Shown in pieces: positions 41,959-50,043 of a stretch of 64,000 bases of DNA. Numbering within the stretch: the first letter of the stretch is position 1; every line of letters begins with the position of its first letter. Made by a program: the position numbers and the translations under genes. The notes below the pieces were generated by a model. It saw nothing but the letters and a program-made list of their open reading frames with translations. It had not been told where the DNA came from and ran no database searches. The DNA comes from RZZS01 sp964491785 (GTDB lineage: Bacteria; Pseudomonadota; Alphaproteobacteria; Micavibrionales; Micavibrionaceae): assembly GCA_964491785.1 (NCBI GenBank), contig CAZBGS010000003.1, forward strand, positions 62,001 to 126,000. Direction: 5' to 3'.

Positions 41959-43368
41959 ATGACCGAAACGGAAAACCTTGCCCCGGAAACAGGGCGCGAA
42001 ACTGCAATCACTGAAGATGAATCGCTTACCGGCTTAAGCGACGAGGTCATTTCTGCTGCCCGTAATGCCGTTCGTGAGGAAAAGGATGATGCTGTCCGCA
42101 GTTTCCTTGAACAGTTCAGCGAGATGGATTCCGCCGAATTTCTGGAGAAAATCGGCTCCGATGAGCGCAGATCGATACTCGAAAAATATGCTGACGAACT
42201 GGATCCTTACGTCTTCTTTTACCTTGATCCCGAACTCCGGAAAAATACTCTTTCGCTGATGCCTCCGGCCAAAGTCGCCCGCATCGTCTCCGAACTTGAC
42301 AGCGACGACGCGCTGGACATGATCATCAATCTCGACCCCGATTTTCAGCGGGAGATTATCCGCAACCTCTCATACCGCTTGAGAATCGCCCTGCAGGAAG
42401 GTCTGAACTTCCCCGAGGACTCCGCAGGACGCCTGATGCAGCGGGAATTCGTGGCAATCCCGCAGTTCTGGACTGTCGGCAAGACAATCGATTATTTACG
42501 CGCAGCCGCCGACGACCTGCCTGAAGATTTCTTTGACGTCTTCGTTATCGATCCTTCTTACCACGTCACCGGTGAAATTCCGCTAAACCGGCTGATCCGC
42601 TCGCGGCGGTCTGAAAAGATCGAAACCATTAAACGCGAGAGCACCCACCCTGTTCCTGCCACCATGGATCAGGAAGAAGTCGCCCACATCTTCCGCCGTG
42701 AAGATATTTCATCCGCACCGGTAGTCGACGAAAGCGGCAGATTGATAGGCGTTATCACCATCGACGATATCGTCGACGTTATCGATGAGGAATTGCACGA
42801 AGACATTATGAAACTCAGCGGTGTCGAGGGTAGCGACCTTTACCGGACTTTCTGGCAAACGTCATGGTCGCGCATCCGCTGGCTGTTTCTTAACCTGCAC
42901 ACGGCTTTCCTCGCTTCATGGATAATTTCGTTTTTCGACGCCACCATCGACAAGCTGGTTGCACTCGCCATTCTGATGCCGATAGTGGCCTCAATGGGAG
43001 GGAATGCCGGAACGCAGGCGCTTACCGTAGCCGTCCGCGCTTTGGCCACCCGAGAACTTTCCCGCCACAACGTTTTACGCATGATCTTCAAGGAAACCGC
43101 GGTCGGAGTATTCAACGGCGCAATCTTCGCCATCCTGGTCGGCGCAGTAGCCGGTTTCTGGTTCCATAATCTGATGCTGGGCATTGTTATCGGAACGGCT
43201 CTGATAATCAACCTGATGATAGCCGGTTTCTTCGGATCCAGCATACCGGTCATACTCCACCGCCTCGGCAGCGACCCGGCTGTATCTTCGAGCGTCTTCC
43301 TCACCACCATGACCGATATGGTAGGCTTTTCAGCCTTTCTCGGCCTTGCCACGCTCTTTCTGATTTAA
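41959..43368 (+). CDS. mgtE: Magnesium transporter MgtE
   Basis: A 469-residue Mg2+ channel. An N-terminal acidic superhelical domain (about 40-150, 'EILEKIG'-like repeats) and two CBS domains (about 155-280, with 'SSAPVVDESGRLIGVITIDD') sense intracellular Mg2+. The C-terminal pore has five helices with 'ILMPIVASMGGNAGTQALTV', the family signature. GGAGG lies eight bases before the ATG. The GNAT gene starts 13 bases after the stop. The 179-base leader shows no M-box-like fold that I can recognise. Confidence 0.94.
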   Translation: MTETENLAPETGRETAITEDESLTGLSDEVISAARNAVREEKDDAVRSFLEQFSEMDSAEFLEKIGSDERRSILEKYADELDPYVFFYLDPELRKNTLSLMPPAKVARIVSELDSDDALDMIINLDPDFQREIIRNLSYRLRIALQEGLNFPEDSAGRLMQREFVAIPQFWTVGKTIDYLRAAADDLPEDFFDVFVIDPSYHVTGEIPLNRLIRSRRSEKIETIKRESTHPVPATMDQEEVAHIFRREDISSAPVVDESGRLIGVITIDDIVDVIDEELHEDIMKLSGVEGSDLYRTFWQTSWSRIRWLFLNLHTAFLASWIISFFDATIDKLVALAILMPIVASMGGNAGTQALTVAVRALATRELSRHNVLRMIFKETAVGVFNGAIFAILVGAVAGFWFHNLMLGIVIGTALIINLMIAGFFGSSIPVILHRLGSDPAVSSSVFLTTMTDMVGFSAFLGLATLFLI

Positions 43369-43381
43369 GAAGGTTTTTCAG

Positions 43382-43915
43382 ATGCCCGCTGCAAAACTTG
43401 TCCGTCCAGACACCGAATTAAAGGAAAGCTTCCTTGAGGCTTTGAAAGAATACCATCAGGAAGGCAGATACCTTTGCTATGACTACAACCGCACCGCCAC
43501 GCATTTCAATGATTTCATTGAAACCCTGCATGCGGAAAAGGATCACTCCCACAAGCACTACCAGGACTGGGTGGAGCCAGTACCCGAGACAGTACTATGG
43601 CTGGTCAAGGACGCTACCTATATCGGCACAGTGGAAATCCGCCATCGCCTTAACTGGCACCTGGAAAAATGGGGAGGCCATATACATTTCTGCATCCGTC
43701 CCTCGCTGCGAGGTCAAGGATTCGGCAAGAAGATCCTGCAAAAAGCGATTCCATGTATCAATTTCCTGGGTATCGACAAGGCTCTGATAACCATCAACCC
43801 CGGCAACAAGGCAGCAATCAGAATCATTGAATTTGTCGGCGGAGTATTCGAAGATGAAACCTCGGAAACCGAAAGATTCCCGGCAAGACTGCGTTACTGG
43901 ATAGACTGCACCTGA
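43382..43915 (+). CDS. GNAT family N-acetyltransferase
   Basis: A 177-residue acetyltransferase. The acetyl-CoA loop is 'IRPSLRGQGFGKKILQKAI' (R-G-Q-G-F-G) near residue 105, followed by 'ALITINPGNKAAIRIIEFVG'. Resembles the YjgM-like branch with 'GTVEIRHRLNWHLEKWGGHI' that acts on unknown small molecules. It has AAGG eight bases before the ATG, follows mgtE by 13 bases and is one base from the PBP gene, so the three are one transcript. Substrate unknown. Confidence 0.85.
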   Translation: MPAAKLVRPDTELKESFLEALKEYHQEGRYLCYDYNRTATHFNDFIETLHAEKDHSHKHYQDWVEPVPETVLWLVKDATYIGTVEIRHRLNWHLEKWGGHIHFCIRPSLRGQGFGKKILQKAIPCINFLGIDKALITINPGNKAAIRIIEFVGGVFEDETSETERFPARLRYWIDCT

Positions 43916-43916
43916 A

Positions 43917-45980
43917 ATGGCCCCCTCCGGAAAAGACGGCAAGAACGATCCCCGAACCACCCTCACCGCCAAAAGAAGAGGCGGCAAGGATAACAATGAG
44001 TCGGGCAAGGAAAAAAAGAACGGCAAGGCCAAAAGCAAGGGCAAAGCAAAAAACAAGGAAAAACCGAAAGGAAAAAGCGGCGGCAGGAAGAGCGGATTGC
44101 CGCTTTTCCCTGTAGTAAAATGGCTGTTCGTTCTTTTCCTTTGGGCATTGATAGGCATAGGCGTACTGGTGGCATGGTATGCCAGAGATCTCAATGAAAT
44201 CACCAGCACCCCTCAATTCGAACGCAAGACATCGATAACCCTGAAGGCCGCCGACGGCTCCACTATCGCCAGATATGGCGAACTGAAAAGTATCGCCGTG
44301 CCTCTCAATAAACTGCCCTCCGAACTGATCTACGCGGTAATGGCCACCGAAGACCGGCGTTTCTATCAGCATTTCGGGATTGACCCCCTCGGCATAGCCA
44401 GAGCCGCAGTCCGGAACGTCATTCGCGGCGGCGTCGTACAGGGCGGTTCGACGATAACCCAGCAGCTGGCCAAAAACCTTTTCCTTAGCCACGACCGCAC
44501 CTTCCGCCGGAAAATTCAGGAGGTTCTTCTTGCTTTTTGGCTGGAACATGAACTGACCAAGGACGAAATCCTCACTGCCTACCTCAACCGCATTTACTTC
44601 GGCTCAGGAGCCTACGGAGTTGAAGCGGCCTCCAGAATCTATTTCGGCAAATCGGCAAGCAACCTGAACCTCAAGGAATGCGCGATGCTGGCCGGGGTCA
44701 TCAAGGCCCCTTCCAGATATTCGCCCCTCAACAACCCGAAACTGGCGCATCAGCGGATGGACATCGTGCTTTCAGCCATGCGCGATGCCGGATATCTTAC
44801 AGGCCGACAGGACAATCCCGGCAGCGCAATAGAGATCGCCGATATCGCAAGGACGGAAACACGCTCTGCCAAGGAAGCCCGTTACTTTGCCGATTACGTT
44901 ATTGACCAGATAGACGATCTTATCGGCACCCCTTCCGAAGACATCATCGTTGAAACCACTCTGATACCCGAAATACAAAACTCCGCCGAAGCATCCCTAG
45001 AAGCGGCGCTTGAGTTATACGGCGAAAGCAGGAACGCGCATCAGGGCGCGGTTCTTGCGATGCACCGCGACGGCGCCATAGTCGCCATGATCGGCGGCCG
45101 CAATTACGGCAAAAGCCAGTTCAACCGGGCAACGCAGGCCAGACGCCCTCCCGGCTCCGCTTTCAAAACGATTGTCTTTCTGGCGGCTCTGGAGGGGGGC
45201 TGGCGGCCATCCGATATGATCGAGGATGTCCCGATCACCAGCGGCAGCTACCGTCCCGCCAATTTCGACAACAAATATTACGGCGAGGTAACCCTTGAGG
45301 AAGCCCTCTCCCGCTCGCTCAATTCCGCCACCGTCAAACTGGCGCGTTATGTCGGAATTAACAAAGTTGTCGAACTGGCAAGAAGTCTCGGCATCGAAGC
45401 CGATCTGAAAAAAGATATGAGCCTTGCCCTCGGAAGCAGCGGCGTGCCGATGATCGAAATCGTTCAGGCATATGGAGTGCTCGCCAACAAGGGCTACAGG
45501 GTCAAACCTTTCGCGATAACCCGTATTACCGACAATCAGGGTCAGCTGTACTACGAAAGAAACCGCAAGGACGAAGGCCGCCAGGTGATCAATCCGAAAA
45601 CCGCCGGAGAGATCACCTACATGCTCACCGAAGCCGTGGAACGCGGAACCGGTAAAAACGCGAGGCTTCCCGATACCAGGGCGGCAGGAAAAACCGGCAC
45701 CAGCCAGGATTACCGCGACGCATGGTTTGCCGGTTACTCAGGCGATTATGTCGCCGCAGTCTGGATCGGCAACGACGATAACAGCCCGACGAACGGCGTC
45801 ACCGGCGGCAGCATCCCCGCCCAGATCTGGAAAGACATAATGCTGACTGCGATCAATGTCAGACCCCCTGAGCCGTTGCTCAGCGAAACCCCGCCCTCGC
45901 AGGGCTTCAGCTCCATCCTCTCCCGCCTCCTAAGCAGCAGCACCTCCGGAGAAAGGCCGGCAAGAGGATATAATAACTAG
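43917..45980 (+). CDS. Class A penicillin-binding protein (PBP1A family)
   Basis: A 687-residue bifunctional murein synthase. A Lys/Gly-rich cytoplasmic tail of about 60 residues, one helix ('LFVLFLWALIGIGVLVAWY'), then the GT51 glycosyltransferase with the catalytic Glu in 'MATEDRRFYQHFGID' and 'GGSTITQQLAKNLFLS', and the transpeptidase with S-A-F-K (nucleophile Ser), S-L-N and K-T-G-T. All catalytic motifs are intact. The start is one base after the GNAT stop. The short length reflects lack of the OB-fold insertion seen in gammaproteobacterial PBP1A. Confidence 0.92.
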   Translation: MAPSGKDGKNDPRTTLTAKRRGGKDNNESGKEKKNGKAKSKGKAKNKEKPKGKSGGRKSGLPLFPVVKWLFVLFLWALIGIGVLVAWYARDLNEITSTPQFERKTSITLKAADGSTIARYGELKSIAVPLNKLPSELIYAVMATEDRRFYQHFGIDPLGIARAAVRNVIRGGVVQGGSTITQQLAKNLFLSHDRTFRRKIQEVLLAFWLEHELTKDEILTAYLNRIYFGSGAYGVEAASRIYFGKSASNLNLKECAMLAGVIKAPSRYSPLNNPKLAHQRMDIVLSAMRDAGYLTGRQDNPGSAIEIADIARTETRSAKEARYFADYVIDQIDDLIGTPSEDIIVETTLIPEIQNSAEASLEAALELYGESRNAHQGAVLAMHRDGAIVAMIGGRNYGKSQFNRATQARRPPGSAFKTIVFLAALEGGWRPSDMIEDVPITSGSYRPANFDNKYYGEVTLEEALSRSLNSATVKLARYVGINKVVELARSLGIEADLKKDMSLALGSSGVPMIEIVQAYGVLANKGYRVKPFAITRITDNQGQLYYERNRKDEGRQVINPKTAGEITYMLTEAVERGTGKNARLPDTRAAGKTGTSQDYRDAWFAGYSGDYVAAVWIGNDDNSPTNGVTGGSIPAQIWKDIMLTAINVRPPEPLLSETPPSQGFSSILSRLLSSSTSGERPARGYNN

Positions 45981-45997
45981 CCCGCATTTCTCACACT
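45981..45997. repeat. 17-base intergenic repeat, copy 2
   Basis: CCCGCATTTCTCACACT directly after the PBP stop, identical to 35685-35701. It fills the 17 bases between the PBP gene and the convergent gene at 45998. Confidence 0.45.
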
Positions 45998-46384
45998 TTA
46001 TAATACCACTCTGTTCTCGCTGCATTCCCAATAACGTCTAAGCGCTCTTACCGGAAAAGTCAGTCCGCCGATACTCCAGCCTGCATTCATAAGGCTGCGG
46101 TCTATATGATCGAGATATTCCGAAGGGAAAGCCCGCCGCGAAGCCCTAAGGCCCAGATCGACCAGCGTCTTAGCCACAAGGGCGTCGCTAAGGTTAAGCA
46201 TGTCCGCCGTAAACTGGATGGCCGAAAGTATTTTCAGATCGGCCCCCTTACCGGGAGAATGGCGAAGATACCTCATGAAACGGACATAAATTTCCATCTC
46301 GTAATCCGCTCCCGCCACAGTATCGGGAGGCAGCGGCAGCACTACGGCTTTTTCCTCAAGGGCTGGATTACCGTTGTCTGACAT
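45998..46384 (-). CDS. Hypothetical protein, 128 aa, downstream of a CtrA box
   Basis: Not recognised. The start MSDNGNPALEEK at 46384 has GGGAGG 7-9 bases upstream; the frame is open to 46426 without a ribosome site. A helical core 'YEMEIYVRFMRYLRHSPGKG' leads to 'FTADMLNLSDALVAKTLVDL', which could be a helix-turn-helix, followed by a basic region ('RASRRAF'). No signal peptide or membrane helix. A perfect TTAA-N7-TTAA box is 71 bases upstream, so the gene is a likely member of the CtrA regulon. A DNA-binding role is only a suggestion. Confidence 0.65.
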   Translation of the reverse strand: MSDNGNPALEEKAVVLPLPPDTVAGADYEMEIYVRFMRYLRHSPGKGADLKILSAIQFTADMLNLSDALVAKTLVDLGLRASRRAFPSEYLDHIDRSLMNAGWSIGGLTFPVRALRRYWECSENRVVL

Positions 46385-46454
46385 GCCGCCGCCTCCCTTT
46401 CGCTGATTGAACGAGGCCTTCTGCAAGGCTTGAGTCCAGTTTGTTCGCCAATCC

Positions 46455-46469
46455 TTAACAGAATCTTAA
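46455..46469 (-). promoter_or_regulatory. CtrA box TTAA-N7-TTAA with internal GANTC
   Basis: TTAACAGAATCTTAA matches the full CtrA consensus of Caulobacter, and the spacer contains GAATC (46461-46465), a CcrM-type GANTC methylation site. It lies 71 bases before the start of the gene at 45998-46384 and also just beyond the rnhA stop at 46509. Confidence 0.55.
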
Positions 46470-46508
46470 GATTGCCAGTTCCGGAAGTCGTCCCTGTGGA
46501 TAAGCTTT

Positions 46509-46946
46509 TTAAGCCTTTGGAATCGCTTCACGTGCAAGCTTGTCGGCACGCTCGTTCTCCGGATGGCCCGCATGCCCCTTGAGCCAGACGAAATCCACCT
46601 GATGAACCAGAAGCAGCGAATCGAGTCTTTCCCAGAGATCCTGATTTTTAACAGGCTTCTTGTCGGCTGATTTCCACCCGTTGCGCTTCCATCCATGAAT
46701 CCACTGACTGATACCCTGCTGAAGATAACGGCTGTCGGTGTGGAGCCTTACCCTGCATGGCCTTTTCAAATCCTCCAGCGCGCAAATCGCCGCCATCATC
46801 TCCATGCGGTTGTTCGTGGTCATCTCTTCCCCGCCGGATATATCCTTCTCATGGCCGCGATACCGCAATACCGCCCCCCATCCCCCCGGCCCCGGATTAC
46901 CGCTGCAAGCCCCGTCGGTAAATATTTCCACTGCTTCACCGGCCAT
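46509..46946 (-). CDS. rnhA: Ribonuclease HI
   Basis: A 145-residue endonuclease that cuts RNA in RNA-DNA hybrids. The catalytic residues are in 'IFTDGACSGNPGPGGWGAVL', 'NRMEMMAAICAL' and 'LHTDSRYLQQGI', and the C-terminal 'GHAGHPENERADKLA' is typical. The start ATG overlaps the thrB stop as TGATG. Last gene of the ispH-thrB-rnhA operon, a conserved alphaproteobacterial order. Confidence 0.96.
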   Translation of the reverse strand: MAGEAVEIFTDGACSGNPGPGGWGAVLRYRGHEKDISGGEEMTTNNRMEMMAAICALEDLKRPCRVRLHTDSRYLQQGISQWIHGWKRNGWKSADKKPVKNQDLWERLDSLLLVHQVDFVWLKGHAGHPENERADKLAREAIPKA

Positions 46947-47926
46947 CACCCGGCGGCCCCGGACAACTTTTCTGACTGGGAAAGACCGTCGTTCCGGTGG
47001 AATTCAAGCTTGGCGACATACTCCTTCGGATCTTTCGGTTTGACCAGCGCCCCCGGCGGATGGAATATCCAGTCATGCAGGCGCGTCATCAGAATGCGCA
47101 TCGCCGCCCCGCGGCAGAGCAAAGTCAGATTTTCCTTCTCCGCTCTGGTTAACGGCCTCAAAGTCTCATAAGCCGACATCAGCGCCTCGAACCTCGCCGG
47201 AACGAAGCGGCATTCCGTATCGAAGCACCAGGCGTTGATGACCAGCGCAAGGTCATAGGCAAGAAAGTCGCTCGCCGTGAAATAAAAATCAATCACCCCG
47301 GCAAAGCTGCCTCCCGAAAAGAAAACATTGTCCGGAAAGATATCCGCATGAACCGCCGCACGCGGCAGTTTTTCCGGCCAGCGCCTTTCCAGATATTCCA
47401 GCTCGTCAGCTATTAATGCGCCCAGACCTTCCTTGACCTCCCCGGCGCGATCTCCGGTTTTCGCCGCCAGTTCCTTCCACATCGGAAGACCGACGCTGTT
47501 AACCCTCGAAAGCGGAAAAGAAGAAGCCGCCACATGCATTTTCGCGATCGCCTTCCCAAGCTGCGCGCAGTGGGTCACTGTTATCGCCGCAGTCTCCAGC
47601 CCCTTCCCCTCAAGAAACGAGATAACCGCCGTCGGCCGCCCGCAAAGCCGCCCGACCTTGTCGCCGTTTCTATCGGCTATCGTAAAGGGACAGACTATCC
47701 CCGCATCCGAGAGATGATCGGTAAACGCGAAAAAGAACGGCAGATCCGCTGGATTAACCCTGGCTTCAAAAAGAGTGAGAATGTAGCGGCCTTTGGTAGT
47801 GAACAGATGATAATTGGTGTTCTCTACCCCCTGCTCTATCCCCTCGAAGGATAGCAACTCGCCGATATCATATCCTTTCAGAAATACATTAAGTTCCTGT
47901 TTGGTGACCCTGGTGTAAACAGCCAT
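46946..47926 (-). CDS. thrB: Homoserine kinase (ThrB, APH-like type)
   Basis: A 326-residue kinase of the aminoglycoside-phosphotransferase fold that phosphorylates homoserine in threonine synthesis; the alphaproteobacterial type, unrelated to the GHMP-family ThrB. 'GIEQGVENTNYHL' forms the nucleotide loop, and 'AAVHADIFPDNVFFSGGSFA' with 'GVIDFYFTASDF' holds the catalytic and metal-binding Asp. Start and stop both overlap neighbours as TGATG. Confidence 0.94.
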   Translation of the reverse strand: MAVYTRVTKQELNVFLKGYDIGELLSFEGIEQGVENTNYHLFTTKGRYILTLFEARVNPADLPFFFAFTDHLSDAGIVCPFTIADRNGDKVGRLCGRPTAVISFLEGKGLETAAITVTHCAQLGKAIAKMHVAASSFPLSRVNSVGLPMWKELAAKTGDRAGEVKEGLGALIADELEYLERRWPEKLPRAAVHADIFPDNVFFSGGSFAGVIDFYFTASDFLAYDLALVINAWCFDTECRFVPARFEALMSAYETLRPLTRAEKENLTLLCRGAAMRILMTRLHDWIFHPPGALVKPKDPKEYVAKLEFHRNDGLSQSEKLSGAAG

Positions 47927-48882
47927 CAAGCTTCTCTCAGAATTTTTGGCAACTGGAATACCACATCTTCATCTTTTATGCGGATTTCTTCAACGCTTGT
48001 TTCGAAATGTTCCCCGGCCATTGCTATGACCTCGTCCACCAGCACCTCCGGCGCGCTGGCCCCTGCCGCGATCGCCATAACCCTTGCCCCCCGGACTAGC
48101 CCCCAGTCGATTTCCGAAGCCCTTTGCACCAGAAAAGACCTCGGGCACCCATGAGCCTTTGCCACCTCAACCAGCCTTGTTGAGTTTGACGAATTTGGCG
48201 AACCGATCACAACCGTCACATCGGCCATGGCGGCAATCTTCCTGACCGCCTCCTGCCGGTTGGTCGTCGCATAGCAGATGTCGTCCTTGATCGGCCCGCT
48301 GATATCCGGAAACTTCCTGCGCAGCGCCGAAACGATCTGCTCCGTGTCCTCGACCGAAAGCGTGGTCTGAGAACACCAGGCCAGATCCCGCCCCTCCCCG
48401 ACCTCGATCTTCTTAATATCTTCAAGCGTTTCGATGAGAATTACCGCCCCTTCCGGAAGCTGCCCCATGGTGCCGATGACCTCCGGATGTCCCTTGTGCC
48501 CGATCAGAATCACCAGCCTGCCCTCGGCATGATGCCGCTCGGCCTCGCGATGCACCTTGCTTACCAGCGGACAGGTCGCGTCAATGAAAAGCATGTTCCG
48601 GCTGGCGGCCTGCGCCGGGACGGATTTAGGAACCCCGTGAGCGGAAAAAATCACCGGCCTGCTGCTGTCCGGTATTTCGGAAAGCTCCTCAACGAACACC
48701 GCTCCTTTTTCCTTAAGCGAATCGACGACAAAGCGGTTATGAACGATCTCGTGGCGCACATAAACCGGCGCGCCATATTTCCTGAGCGCCAGTTCCACCA
48801 TCTGGATCGCCCGCCCTACACCCGCGCAGAAACCACGAGGACTGGCAAGTATTATTCTGAGCTTTTCCTTATCCGTTTTCAT
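47926..48882 (-). CDS. ispH: 4-hydroxy-3-methylbut-2-enyl diphosphate reductase
   Basis: A 318-residue 4Fe-4S enzyme, last step of the MEP isoprenoid pathway. The three cluster cysteines are in 'SPRGFCAGVGRAI', 'DATCPLVSKVH' and 'DDICYATTNRQEAV'; 'SAHGVPKSV' and 'GSPNSSNSTRLVEVA' bind substrate. First gene of the ispH-thrB-rnhA operon. Divergent from the proline-rich lipoprotein gene. Confidence 0.97.
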   Translation of the reverse strand: MKTDKEKLRIILASPRGFCAGVGRAIQMVELALRKYGAPVYVRHEIVHNRFVVDSLKEKGAVFVEELSEIPDSSRPVIFSAHGVPKSVPAQAASRNMLFIDATCPLVSKVHREAERHHAEGRLVILIGHKGHPEVIGTMGQLPEGAVILIETLEDIKKIEVGEGRDLAWCSQTTLSVEDTEQIVSALRRKFPDISGPIKDDICYATTNRQEAVRKIAAMADVTVVIGSPNSSNSTRLVEVAKAHGCPRSFLVQRASEIDWGLVRGARVMAIAAGASAPEVLVDEVIAMAGEHFETSVEEIRIKDEDVVFQLPKILREA

Positions 48883-48991
48883 ACCTGGATATATAGCTGC
48901 TGTGGAATGCCTCTGGCAAGGCTATTGCCTTGTAAGAGGCTGTTTCGTACACTCCATGGAGAATCGCGATAACAGCCAGAAACGAACAGCT

Positions 48992-49945
48992 ATGAAGAAA
49001 CACAGTTTGCCAGTAGTCGTCACCGGAACATGTTCCATACTGATCCTCGGCGCGTGCCAGACCAGCTTTAGCAACTTGCGTCAGAATGTAAGCAACGGTT
49101 TCCACTGGCCCAGCTTTTCCGGCAAGTCGGAAAACGGACAGCCTGAAGAGGATAAAACCTTAAGCCTTGACGGCCTGATGGCATGCCCGTCTGTCAGGGT
49201 CGTCGATGACCTCTCGGCCCTGAGCGAATTCACGGATCCTCAAAACCCTGGCTCCGGCACCATGGTCTCTGAAGTAACCTTGAGCAAGCAACGCGGAACC
49301 TGCATTTACAATTCCGAAGACAAAAGTGTGGCCGTCCAGGTATCTCTTGTCTTCGACAGCCGCCTTGGCCCCCGCTCCAAGGTTTATAAGGGAGACAAAC
49401 CCAGCTTCGCCTACCCTTACTTTATCGCCGTCACCTCGCCAGACGGCGAGATAATGGCCAAGGAAGTGTTCGCCGCTTCGCTTTCATACGGGCCCAATCA
49501 GGAATCGCTTCAGCATAAAGAAACACTGCGCCAGATTATCCCTCTGGATAATCTGCAGGAAGGCCCCGGCTACAGCATCCTGGCCGGCTTCCAGCTTACC
49601 GAGGAGCAACTTGAATATAACCGTATGAACAGAAGCGGCGCGATTGCGCCATCACTCGCCGAACCTGCCGAAAGGATTGGAACGCCAGCGACATCAGCCC
49701 CTCAGCAGGCAAAAACCATGAAGCCGATCATGGACGACCCCGATCCTGCTCCCAAACCGGTAACGAAAAAAGCAAAACCGGCACCGAAAGCACCGCCAAA
49801 ACCATCCGAGTCAATATTGACACCCGATCCGGTTCCCGCGCCTGCGCCCTCGGAGCCTCCGTCAGCTTTGCAAGCCCCGGAACCGTCTGAACCCGCAACC
49901 CTGCAAGACCAGCCCTCCGCCGACCTGACCGAACCCCCGATGTAG
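48992..49945 (+). CDS. Hypothetical proline-rich lipoprotein
   Basis: A 317-residue protein. The start at 48992 gives a lipoprotein signal 'MKKHSLPVVVTGTCSILILG' and then A-C-Q, with lipobox L-G-A-C; the frame is open upstream to 48902 without signal. The globular part (about 60-205) has 'MACPSVRVVDDLSALSEF', one Cys pair and beta-rich sequence. The last 90 residues are a Pro/Ala/Lys/Glu-rich spacer typical of proteins that cross the periplasm or wall. No family recognised; the general pattern resembles periplasmic lipoproteins of unknown role in alphaproteobacteria. Confidence 0.75.
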   Translation: MKKHSLPVVVTGTCSILILGACQTSFSNLRQNVSNGFHWPSFSGKSENGQPEEDKTLSLDGLMACPSVRVVDDLSALSEFTDPQNPGSGTMVSEVTLSKQRGTCIYNSEDKSVAVQVSLVFDSRLGPRSKVYKGDKPSFAYPYFIAVTSPDGEIMAKEVFAASLSYGPNQESLQHKETLRQIIPLDNLQEGPGYSILAGFQLTEEQLEYNRMNRSGAIAPSLAEPAERIGTPATSAPQQAKTMKPIMDDPDPAPKPVTKKAKPAPKAPPKPSESILTPDPVPAPAPSEPPSALQAPEPSEPATLQDQPSADLTEPPM

Positions 49946-49967
49946 CGGTATTGGCTCTACGAAAGCA

Positions 49968-50009
49968 TCGCGGATGCCCGCACGAGGCGGGCATGACGTG
50001 ATTCAACCT
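49968..50009. repeat. Palindromic intergenic repeat, copy D
   Basis: ATGCCCGC (49974-49981) and GCGGGCAT (49987-49994) make an 8-bp stem with loop ACGAG. Flanks TCGCGG on the left and GANGYGATTC on the right are shared with copy A (reverse orientation), and GGCGGGCAYGACGTGATYC with copy C. It stands between convergent genes. Confidence 0.75.
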
Positions 50010-50043
50010 TACTTAACGTTCAATTGCATAAATGCAAAACGTG

